The notes beneath the pieces are model-generated. The model saw only the letters and a program-made list of their open reading frames with translations. It was not told the origin of the DNA and did not search any database. From positions 937,501-1,001,500 of the forward strand of contig OY783199.1 of the NCBI GenBank assembly GCA_963678675.1: a stretch of DNA of 64,000 bases. Reading direction: 5' to 3'. The position numbers and the translations under genes were made by a program. The number at the start of each line of letters is the position of its first letter. Positions within the stretch are counted from its first letter, which is position 1. Below are positions 31,871 through 43,800 of this stretch, piece by piece. The stretch comes from Xiphydria camelus (taxonomy: Eukaryota > Arthropoda > Insecta > Hymenoptera > Xiphydriidae).

Positions 31871-34800
31871 ATGCTCTTCAAGGGTAACAGCTCCAGGCTG
31901 GAGCTGCTCATCGGGAAGATACAGGCGCGCAAGGAGTCGCCGTCGCCGCCGCGCGACGACAAGTGCGGCCTCAAAGGCAAAGGTCTGAGAACGGAATGTC
32001 ATCCCACCGTGCGTGCGTGCGTGCGTCTAGGTAGACGTGTACGCGGAGAAAAATGGAACTCGAAATTGCACCTCGACATTTGAGTTCCCAGCTGACAACC
32101 GTTCACGTTCTATAAATAATCGCAAGAGCGTTTCCAGGGCAAATTTTAGGCACGCTTATAGAGCATGCTTGTCCTAGGAACATTTTCAAAACGTTCTTAC
32201 AACACTTATATATAGGGCTACAACAGCAGCTGTTATCTTCTGGCAACAAATTTAAAAAGCAATTCAGTTTCTCAAGGCAAAATAGTCTCACGTGTGCCAC
32301 ATTAATGCAACAATTCAGTGCTCTAGATACAACTACGAAACATTAACAGAAATGAAAACTCGTATTGCTCTAAATTTATAGAACTACTTTGCTAGCTGGG
32401 TTAAGAATACTATTATAGTACGCAGTGAAGCTGAAACGGATCGATGATTTATCATTTTTCAAGTGATCAATTTCAATGACGATTTCAACGTTATTATCTT
32501 GAAAACTCTACAGCACATTTTTAACCATTTGACTGGTGAAATTAATTACTTTGTTTCGATTTTTCCTATATATTCCTAGTCAATACGTGCAGACGTGCAA
32601 TAAGTATTTGTCGAGTAACATTTCGAATTTTTAACCACGGCAGTGTAATTTTTACTCAGACCTGAGTCCCGTTTTTCTCCGTGACAGGATGTAGTCTTCC
32701 GTCGCGCGGCGAATTCGCGCTTCCGGTCCCGCGGGAGAAGAGCTCGCGGCGCGCTTCGACGACTTTGAAACTCCGTCGCGATCGAGGAGCTGTACGCGCG
32801 AATTCAATCGCACGCGCGGGTTTCCCCTGGTGACTGCAGGGGTGCAGCTTTGTTCTGCCGGAACTTCACGTCGGACCGCGCTCCGGTTTTTTATTGAAAA
32901 ACGCCGACAAGTGAGAGACTGCGTGTGGATCAGGGGGGTTCGATAAAAAAATCGCCGTATCTCGCGACGGACTCGTCGGACAGGAAAATATCTCCAACGA
33001 AAGTTGCGCGGCTTCGATGGGTCTACGATTTTCGCGGGAAAGATTTTTCTCTCCGATCAACGGTTCGCGAGATATAGAGTAGACCGAGGCAAATTGGATC
33101 ATAGATCCATAGGTATTTCTTTGATCCTGATGAAAATGAGCATTTCGATTGCTCGTGTTACTTCATTCCTCTCCAACGAAGAAATACGGATGATCCGCGC
33201 GCGAATGCTCATTTTCACTACGCGATCAAAGAAATATGGATCTATGATTCAATTCGGCCTCTGATCCGATTCGCTTCGGTCTATTTTGAGAAAAATAATT
33301 AGGTTAACATAACGAAATGCATCCGATTAAACGCGTTTAGTCATTCTAACCAAAATACTGATCAGACGAACGAAATATTTAATTGTTGTAATCAAACGTT
33401 TAGCTATTCCAACCAAACGTTTAGTTATTCCAAGCGAACGTCCAATCGTTCTATAACTAAAAAGTGATTGATTTCTAAAATAATCTTAACCAAAAAAAAA
33501 AAAAAAAATCAAACAGATGGAAGATCCATATTCAACCAAACGGCTTGGTCATCATTTCCAAGATTTTCTATAAATCGACCAAGTTATTTTTCTCGGTGCA
33601 CCTTATCGGTTGATGTACACGACCACCTCTCGCCTCCTCCTCGCGATATCATCACAGCATCCCGTATCTCGGCGAGAAACGTATATCAGCGACTCTCCGC
33701 ACATCCCCCGCGCGACGCACCGCGCGTCACCCCCCGATCGAGGGTCGTGCGCGACGATCGATCCCATTATCGAGCGCGTCGTCACCAAAAAGGCGCGCGT
33801 ATAAATAGCGCCCGGCTTCGGGGAAACGACGGCGACACACGCGCGCCCGTACGAAAAGAAGCGCGAGAGCGCGCCCTCTCGCCGCGTCTGCCACCCCGCG
33901 CGCCGATGCACATGCCTGCACTGTTACAGGCGCAGCGACTATTCTCGCCGCGATGACACATCTCGCGGCCGATCGGACGAAATCGGCCGCTAAATAAAAC
34001 CGCGTCCTCTCGGAGACGCGCGGACGATACGCGTCCTCTCCTGACGGCGCGGCGCGCCCGCGCGAATTCGAGCCTTGTATCGCGCGCGGCGCCAGGCAAA
34101 TTGGAGTCGTACGTCGTCGGGAACGACGAGAGACGAAAACGCGCGCGCTCGTCGTCGTCGTCGCGGCACGGAGCCGCCGCGTGTGGGCAGAGGATGCGAG
34201 CTATCAAAGCGGCGCGAGCAATTGCGTTGGGTGGCGTTTAGCCGGTCCACCGAGTGGAATCAAGCGAGCGAGCGAGCGCGCGCGGGATTCCGTAAAATCT
34301 CTTAAATTGACTCGTGGGTGTCTCTCTCTCTGTCTCCCTCTCTCTCTCTCTCTCTTTATCTCTACGGCAAATGAGGAAACGGCCAACTAAGCATCGTCAT
34401 TTCCATGACCGCATTGACGTCCGCGCGCCTCTCATGCCCTCGCGGGTGCGGATGTGCCAGAGCGGCGTACCTATATAGGCGGCTATCGGATGCTGTGCGG
34501 ACGCGGAGATCTCGGGGGAGGAACGATCGAAGTGTTCGCTTTAAGGAGGTTCTATCGACAATAGAAGAATTGACATAACGATTTTGTATCTCAATTTGGG
34601 AAATCGACAGATATAAGTGGTAGGAGGAGTCTTCAGTTTAAATTTTTGTGTGGTGATTCACTAATTTATAAAAGAAATACGAAATAAATAAATGAATGCC
34701 CATTTATAGAATAAAATCTTATGAGAAGCAGCACATTGCATCTCTCTTATTTCTGAATCCATAGATACAAGTGTTAGGATCCTTTGTATAAATGTTTGTG

Positions 34801-37800
34801 ATGATTCCTCACCTATATATTTATTTTATATATTCCTCACGCAAAGTGGTGAATCGTCGCAAAAATGTAACCAAAGGATCCTGACGCTTATATCTACCGA
34901 TTCACCGAATTTGATCAAAATCGCTCCGTTAATTCAGTTATCGATAGAACCTCCTTAAAAAGAACTCGTATTAAAATTATTATACACAGAAAACAAGAAT
35001 TATTTGAATCTACTAATAATTACTCGCGGGGTTGCGAGTAATTATTTATTTACATCGGTTTGCTCTTTTTTCATATTAATTAAACACTTCTTCATTGCAA
35101 TCACATACTATTTTATATGATTGTAAGGAAGAGATATCAAATTGATGTGTATCAAAAGATTGAATTGGTATAAGTAATTAATCATTTGCAACCCCCGCAA
35201 GTAATTTTCAGTAGATCCGACTAATTCTCTTTCTCTATGTGCGATAATTGTATGCAAAGCTTTTATCGTAGTGAAAAGTTTACGGGAACGAGTTTCACAT
35301 TGGGGAATAAGAAAGGCTTTTTGGAAAAGGTACACCGAGAAAACAGTCTATTTGTAGTTGAGATGTGTTTGCTCAAGAAACATTTCATGAAGAAATATAT
35401 AAATTTCATAACTGCGTGTGTACTAGAAAAACGCTTTATAAAAAACGTACCTATATTAAAAATACAAAACTTGTTTTACAGTGTTCTTCTCAGTCGTCTC
35501 TATGGGTTACAATTATTAATAGGTACTTAATAGACGTGTAGTACTCTCGGCATTTATTTTCCATTTTTTTTTTCTTCTCAGACTAGTTTCTCTCCGTCTG
35601 ACGATAGGTACCCGAACCCGCGAAACGACGCGCAATTGTCCCCGCGCGAGGTAAGGCGAGCGTCGCCGATATTTCCAAGCCCGCATCGGGCCCCGACAAC
35701 CGCGCGCAAACGCCCATTAGGCGTGCGACTGTAAGCGAAACCGTTACCACCGTTCGGCCGTCGCGAAAGTTCGTGGACTTCGTGGAAAAACGCCAAAACC
35801 TACCGGTATTTCCGGTTGCCTCCTCGATTTCGTACGCGCTCCAGGTACGGCGCAAAGTGGAAGCGCGCGTAAGCGGATCTCTGCGGTCCAGCCGACGCGA
35901 CGCTTTCCTCGGCGACCCGCGCGCACGTCTCGTCGCCCGGGCCGAACGCGGCTAATGGTACCGGCTGTCCGTGGCGCGGCGCGCGAGGAAACGTCGTTGA
36001 GCGAGCGGCGAGCGCGCAACGAGGCGAGGGGTGAACGGGTTCGTCGCGGGTTCGTAAGGTCGCGCTAAAACTGGTCCGCTCCTTGCGTCAGCGCGGCGCA
36101 AACTCGTTCTGGAAATCACCGCGCGCGTTCAACGCGCGGCACTTTGCGCGTCTCTAGCCCCGTCTCACTTGGTCCGCCGCGAGGTTGACCGAGCCGCCGA
36201 ATAAAATGGGCCGGGCGCGGCTACCGGTCGTCCTTTATTCGTCCCGTGATCCGAGCGCGCGCGCGCGCGCGCGCACGCTCTCTCGTACTGATCGTCGACG
36301 CGTGTTTCTTCGACTTCTTGCAGAGGCACTGGGAACCGGAAGCTCGTCGTGGCACAGCGAGGATGGCGGGCCGACCTCGCGGAAGGGCGGCGAGACGCCC
36401 TCCTCTTGCGCGACTCCCACCTCGGCCAGCTTCCCCTCGGAGCCGGAGGGCGAGGCAGAGAACGGCGCGAATCACGAGGGCGGCGTCGCCGCACCGTATC
36501 CCTGTCAGTTCTGCGAGAGGACCTTCCCGCGGCTGAGCTACCTGAAGAAGCACGAACAGGTATAGCCGTCGTTGGAGCGGAAGACGAAGCGGGCCGCCGA
36601 GGATTGGATTCGCTGAATTTTGCGATATTCGCATCGAGAGAAATGATTGCCACAAAGATGAAGAATTGGTTGGATCTGCTAATAGTTACTTCCCACAGCT
36701 AATAATTTCACGTTCTATCAAACTCGTAAGAACATTTCCAGAGCAAATTTTAGGCACGTTTATAGAGCATGCTTATTTTAAGAACATTTTCCGAACGTTC
36801 TTACAACACTTACAGGGCTACATTAGCAGTTGTCTCATAAATGCTCTACAAATTATGCTCTGTGAGAACGTTCTTGCAACAAATTTAAAAAGCAATTCAG
36901 TTTCTGAAGGCAAAATAGTCTCATGTGTGCCACATTAATGCAATAATTCAGTGTTCTAGATACAACTATAAAACATTTTAACAGTATATAAAACTCCTAT
37001 TGCTCTAAATTTATAGAACTACTTTGCTAGCTGGGTTGCGGGGTCGCGAGTAATGATTTATTTACATCGATTAGATGTTTTTTCACGTTAATTCGATATT
37101 CTTTTCTTGCAATCACGTATTGTTCCATATGACTGTGAGGACGAGATGTTTAATTAATGTGTCAAACAATTTCATTGATATAAATAAATAATTACCGTCG
37201 ATCCCGCAAGTAATTTTCAGTAGTTCAAACTAATTCTTTTTCTCTGCTTACGTCAATTACAACTTTTTTCATATTAATTTGACACTTCTTCTTTGCAATC
37301 GCATGCTATTTTACGTGATTGTATGGAAGAGCTATTCAATTGATATATCAAAAGACTTCGTTGATATAAATAAATAATTACTTGCGACCCCGCAAGTAAT
37401 TTTCAGTAGATCCGACGAATTCTTCTTCTCTGTGTGCTGGTGGCAAAAAAAAAAGTATTTCCTCTGATAAAAAATACGGCATAATTGCGGGACCAACCAA
37501 TGGCCTTCTTTGCGCAAGGAAATATTTAAAAGGGAGATTGAGAGTAATTGTTTTTTTCGCACAGGAAGAATTTCTCGTTCCAGCAAAGGTGTTCTTGAGT
37601 CAAGAATATATTATATTCTTCGACCAAGAATCTTTATTCTCAAAAATGTGTAAGATCATCTTGTTCTTGATTCAAGAAATATTTTTGTTTGACACCAGCA
37701 ATTATTTCTCTCGGTGTGTCTTCGAGCACATCGTTATCTGCGATCTCTCATCTTATTGGTCTTTTTTTTTCTTTCCCCCCTTCTGTGTACTTATAGATCC

Positions 37801-40800
37801 TACTGCGCTGCATGACGTAAAATTAGTATAAGAGTTATTCCGGGAAATTGTAGGGTAAGACTGCTGATGGAACTACGCGCCGAACTTGGTGCGTCGATTA
37901 TTCTACTCCTCGTCAAAGTTTAATGCGTTAAAAAGAAAAGGAGAACGCCCGCGAATGACGCGTATATAGACCCACGCATACGTGTTACACATACGCGTTA
38001 TAACGGACGAGGACGGCGATGCAATTTCGCAGAGGACCGTGTAAACTCGCGCGACGCCCCGCCTTATCTGCCGCACGGGCCGCGAAACTTGAATTTCCTG
38101 ACGACCCTCGTTAAACCCGTGCCACCGGCAGATTTTTCTGTTTTGCATGTCAAATACGCATTAGCCGCGCGCTTCCGCGTCCTCGCTCGACGCGTGTCAT
38201 CGCGGGGTCGAAATCTGCGCGGCATCCGGTAACAGGTTATCGCGTCCAGGTGGAGTCGAGCAGGCGGCGATACGGGGCGTCCGCTCCGGAAAGCCTCGGC
38301 GCGCGCGCGCGCGAAGATGGATATCGGTCGGGGTGGTTCCCATCGTCGCGATTATCTCGTCAACGGTGAATTTTAGGCGGAAATTGGCCAAGCGCTTTTT
38401 TGAAGATCTCGCCTCGATCTACAAAAAAGGTCGGCACCGAGGTCCCCGAAAAGTTGACGGCGAGCGAGATAATCGCCGTCAAAGTCGCGCCCTCCTTCCT
38501 ACGAGTACACGCGCCTCCTCGTCTTCCTTTTCGCCGCGCCCGCTCTCGCGCGGTAACACGAAACCGTGGCGAGCGAACGAATCTCGGGGCCGAACCGAGA
38601 GATCTCGAAGGACTCACGAACGAGGATTCCCCGGCGCGGACAGCGCGACGAGCGCGAAACGCACACGCCGCCGCACCATCCGTCTCGCTCCAGATTGCCG
38701 CGTGCGCGCGCGCGCGCGCGCTGGACCTTCAAAGAGCGGAGGCCGCCCGCCGCCTCTGAAGTTACCTATCCGCGCGACCGCGCGTGTCCTCTGTATACAT
38801 ATACCCTGTACGAAGACCTATACGTGCCGCGCTTACTCGGGGCCCTTTTAAAAGAGAGCGACTACTCTCGCGTCCCACGCAGCGGCGGCGGCGGCGCGGG
38901 GAAGGCGTATCGGCCGCAACGATCCGAGGACGACCCCGCGACGCGGATGACACTCCGCCTCTCTCGGAGCGGTCTTCGAAGGAAACGAATGCGCTGCTAG
39001 TCGACGAATAGTCAGTCCTTCGCGCGAGACTCGAGACGCTGTCGTTGTCCCCCTCTTCTGCTGTAGAATAAAAACGGAGTCGAATTTTCATCGACGCACC
39101 ACAGCTGCGGCGCGAGAGGAGACTTTCTTTCAGCGACGACTCACTCAGCTGCACCGCAAAAAAAAACAACCCGAGAACACAGTTTATTCGAATACGAATC
39201 TGGTATATAGGAACATTTATTCGCGATGAATGAGGAATTTATTTACGAGTACGCGCGCAAACGTTTGGTTTATTCGAATAGATCTCGAATCGATGCGGAA
39301 ACAATTCCCATTCGCAATTAATAAACTTTCCAATAGGTTTGTATTCGAATGAACTTGTGTCCAAGTGTAGTGATAAAATATCGCGCGCTCCGAAATTACA
39401 CTTAAGGTAAAGGGCCATACAGGGTAAAGGGAATAGACGTCTCGGTGTGTGTTGAACATCAAGTTCAGAGTCAATTATCTCGAAATCAAACAGAAACCGG
39501 AGCATTCGTTCCCTATCAATGATCGCCCGACCACGGTGAGCGTATGTCGACGAATCGCCCCGTCTCTCTGCTTTCAGAGCCATGGGGACCAAATGCCGTA
39601 CAGGTGCAGCTGGTGCGCCAGGCTGTTCAAGCACAAGCGCAGCAGGGACCGCCACGTGAAGCTGCACACCGGAGATAGGAGATATCGATGCTCGCACTGC
39701 GAGGCCGCCTTCTCGAGGAGGTATACCATGCGTACACGCCACGCGCCGCGAATTGTCTCTCGACTCGCCTTTTCCACGCGCACCTCGCCTCCTCGTGCGG
39801 CTATAGTATACGAGATCCGGGCGTCTCGCGTCGCGCGTCGGAGAACCGAGCGAGAGCTATCCACCGCGCGCTCGCGCGGGGTGACAAATGACTAATGATC
39901 GCACGGCGACCGCGGTGCCCACGGACATTAGTCAAGCTTACTCCTTACGTGCGGCGCGGCTATGCGTACTCTCACGCGTGTATCGCCGTGCGCCATTGAG
40001 TCGTGCGTGAATTGAAATGCTGAGATGCGCGCGCGCGCGCGCGCGCCCGCTATAAGGGCGTTGGAAGAGGAGTCGTATGCGTAGCGGCAGGTAGGATACG
40101 GGGCGCATAGGTGTCGCGCGCGGGACAACAGGTAGAACATTAGTCAAGTGTCTCTTTGCCGCGCGCCTGCAGTGTCTCCCTCGCCTTTAAGTCGCGCTCG
40201 AAACTACGACGCGACGAGCGGCGCTCGTTACGCGTCGTATCCGTCGCGTGGGAAACTACGCGAGGGTTCGATCCCCGCGGGGCGAGCTGCTCTAGTTGAG
40301 GATCCAGTCTAAATTGGATTGAACGGGGATGCTGCGATGTTTTTTCCCCTAGATTTTTCATCCATTCTCATTTCCGGATAACGAGTGTTTCGCTGATGGA
40401 CCGTGGGTTTTTTTCTTCGATAAAGAAGACCTTCGAATTATCACACCTGGTCTTAGTTTTGTCAGTGAATGTTTCTTTAATTGGAACGCGTAACCTCACA
40501 AACGGTTCATACACTGCGAAAATTGAATGGTCAAACTGCAACAAAATTTACATTTTTAATATACCTTTATGTCAAGCTCTCTTCCAATGTGCGATTATAA
40601 CAATTAATATGTTTCGTAATTATGAAAATAAATATACTTCCGTATGAAATTGTCCGTATAAATTTCCTAACGAAATACATTAATTTTCATAATCGCGCAC
40701 ATTGGAGAGAAGCTTTGTATACAATTGTATTAAATTTGATACAAATGCTTTTACAGTCAACGACTACTATGCCAGAATAGTAAGTTGATGACAGCTTCGA

Positions 40801-43800
40801 TAATATTATATTAAATAACGTGCAGCGTAGTGACGATTATCTTTCGAACAATGACGATTACTATTCTGTAGATTATTCGACACAATGTCCTCGAAGCTGG
40901 CACCAATTCATTATTTTGGCATAGCAATCGTTACTAATCACTTTTCCCCGTACAGCTCTCCCGAGAATGAACGAGTCATTAATTACCGGACTGTAACAAT
41001 TTACCGTAACAAAAATGGAGATCACGCGCGTGCGACAATTTGATGGTCTCCTTTACCGGAAACACCGTAGTTCTCATTTTATTATCCCGATACACTCTGC
41101 ATCCGAGAGATGTGTAATGTGGCGGCTTCGCCAACTGTGACGCAATCCTTAATCAGGGATCGAGAAAAAGAGAGAAAGAGAGCGAAGGAGCACCCCGCGC
41201 AACGGTCCTAACAGCCGCCGTTCGTCCCATCCGTCAACTCCGCCCGCGCGCGCGCAACCTCCACAATCGCTCGTCCGGATCTTTTAACGCGCCACACGTC
41301 TCTATTCGTCCTGCCGTAATATACCGGCGCGCGGCTCGTGTGACCCGACGCCGACGCGAAAGGGTCAAAAATCTCGTACGGCCGTAGCTCTCATTCGATT
41401 CCGGCCCCGGCATCCCTCGGTTATTTTACACACTGCGCGCGCGCGCGCGCTCCCACTGTCTCCCTCTACGCGTCGCCCCGTCGCTACCGCGTCGAAGGAG
41501 GAGCCCGCGGGCGTTTCGATACGACAGCGTTTTTGCCCCCGTGGAATGTGGTAGCGCCGAGAGGTGTGAATCGAGCGTTCTCAGGCCTTCGAAGACTCGT
41601 CGTCGTCGTCGTCGTCACGTTTTTAACCCCCCGCGATCACCGGTTCCGCCGCGCGCTTCTTCTTCTCGCGCATAACGACGCCGACGCGCGCATTCGACGC
41701 TGCTGGAAGGAGGAGAGCGACGGGGCGGGGGAGGAGGACGATCGCGCGGAAGGGTGGGTGCGGTGGGAAATGTAATACCCGTCACGTGCGCGCGCGATCT
41801 CTCCATCTCGTCCTCGCGACGCGCGGGACAAAAGAAGGAGAAAAACCGCGCTTCTCCGATGCGGTCGCCGTTTCCCTACGCGCCGCGCGGCAGCGCGCGA
41901 GAGCCGACCGCCAATCGTCGGCGGGCGCTACGTTCGAGTCCGTTGCTCCAGCTTTACGCGCGCTAATCAATTAGTGCGCCGCTTTTTTTCGCGTCACATC
42001 CGTTCCACCCACGTCTCCCCTTTGGCCCGGATAGTCGTAACCTCACGGCCGCGGGTAATCGCCCCCCCGCCGGAGAAGAGATGCGCCGTGGCGGCGGTGA
42101 GATCGCGCTCTTCTTCCTCCCCCCCCCTTCTTCTCTTCTTTCTCCCATACATACGCGTCTCGGAGGAAATGATTTATATTCGCGTATGAATCTTTACCGG
42201 GAAAATTTACGCCCGCCGGGAATTTACTCGCGCGGAGGAAAAATTTATTTCGTGTAATAGCCGGTCCCTCCGCGAGGCGACCGGGAAGCCCGTCGGATTG
42301 GAATTTTCGTCCACGGAATCTCTGTAGAAGCAGTCGGTTTCCGGCGTTCTGAAGTAATGTGTTCGTCATTTCGCGCGCGTTTCTTCCTCGACGCGAACGA
42401 GTTTCCGTTTCGAGAGAAAGTTTAAAAATCGCCGAATTTTTCCGTCAGGGAAGAAAGATTCTACCCGCGAACGAGACAAATGTCTGCGCACGTCATAGAA
42501 CGCTTACACATATGCTTTGAGTTTCTGTCTGCTCCTCGGCACGAGAATTCCTCATTGTTTCCACGCGAAGTTCGTATTCGAATAAATTTTCCCCCGGACG
42601 CGCGCATCGAACGCTAACCCCCTCGGCGCTCCCCGCTTTGCGCTCGGATCAGCCAGCATCTCTCAACCCGCTCCGTTCCACAGCGATCACCTGAAGATCC
42701 ACATGAAGACCCACGACACGCAGAAGCCCTACCAATGCACCGCGTGCTCGCGCGGCTACAACACGGCGGCCGCGCTCACCTCCCACATGCAGTCGCACAA
42801 GAAGCACCACCCGCAGAGCCTCGCGCAGGGCGCCAGACCGGACGCGGCGGATTACGGGCGCAGGAGCGTCTCCTCGCAGAGCACCGCGTCGCCGCCGGTG
42901 CCGCACTCGCCGTCCCCCAGTCCGAGTCTCAATCCGAATTCGAGAAATCTCGCGAAATCGCCGGCCGCCGCCGCTGCCGCTGCCGCAGCGGCGGCGGCGG
43001 CGTCCGGCGCGCTCAACTCCTCGCCCCTGAGGCTCGCGTGCATCTACTGCACGCGAGACTCCTTCACCAGCATGCAGCAGCTGCAGGCGCACGTGCACAC
43101 GATGCACCAGGCGATGCTGAGCGGCGAGAGTCAGCGTCGGCGCGTGCCCTCGCCGGGCGGTTCGGTGCCCTCCGAGGCGTCCAACGTCTCCCGCGAGAAG
43201 CCCTTCGAGCCGCGGCGGCAGGACGGCTCGCAGCGAGCCGCGAGCAAGGAGCGCGACGCGAGGAAGAGACGCGCCACCGCGTCGGAGCAACTCGAGAGGC
43301 TGCGAACGGAGAGCGCCGCGAAGCCCGGCTACTTCGAGGACGGCTTCTCCTGCGGCCAGTGCACCATGAAGTTCTCCACCCTCGTCTCCCTCCGCGATCA
43401 TCTCGTGTCGATCCACCGCACCCCCGGCTTCGCCTCGGCCATCATGATGTGCCCGCTCTGCGGCATACCCTGCTCATCGGCCGCCGTTTACGCCGAGCAC
43501 TACGTGCTGCAGCACTGCGAGGACCGACGGCACGGCTTCCCGGTGGGCGAGGGCGTCGACTACCCCGCGGAACGCGTCGACCCCGCCCGTCGCCCGGCCG
43601 CCGCCAGAGACGCGGATCGCGGATCCGCGAAGAACGCCGCCGAGTGCGAAACCGTCGAGTCGAGCGACTCGGCGAGCAACAAACGCAGCGTCGCCGCCAC
43701 CGACAACTGTCTCGCGGGTACTCTGCTCTGCGGCCAGTGCGGCGACGCGCTCAAGGATTTCGAGTCGTTCCGCCAGCACTTGGCCCGCCACCTGCAAGCC

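Noticed and set aside
40180..40286. tRNA-like fold: CTCGCCT pairs with GGGCGAG and GGGTTCGATCCCC resembles a T arm
   Set aside because: The span is 107 nt, no D arm or anticodon arm of the right shape is present, and the T stem does not abut the acceptor stem correctly.
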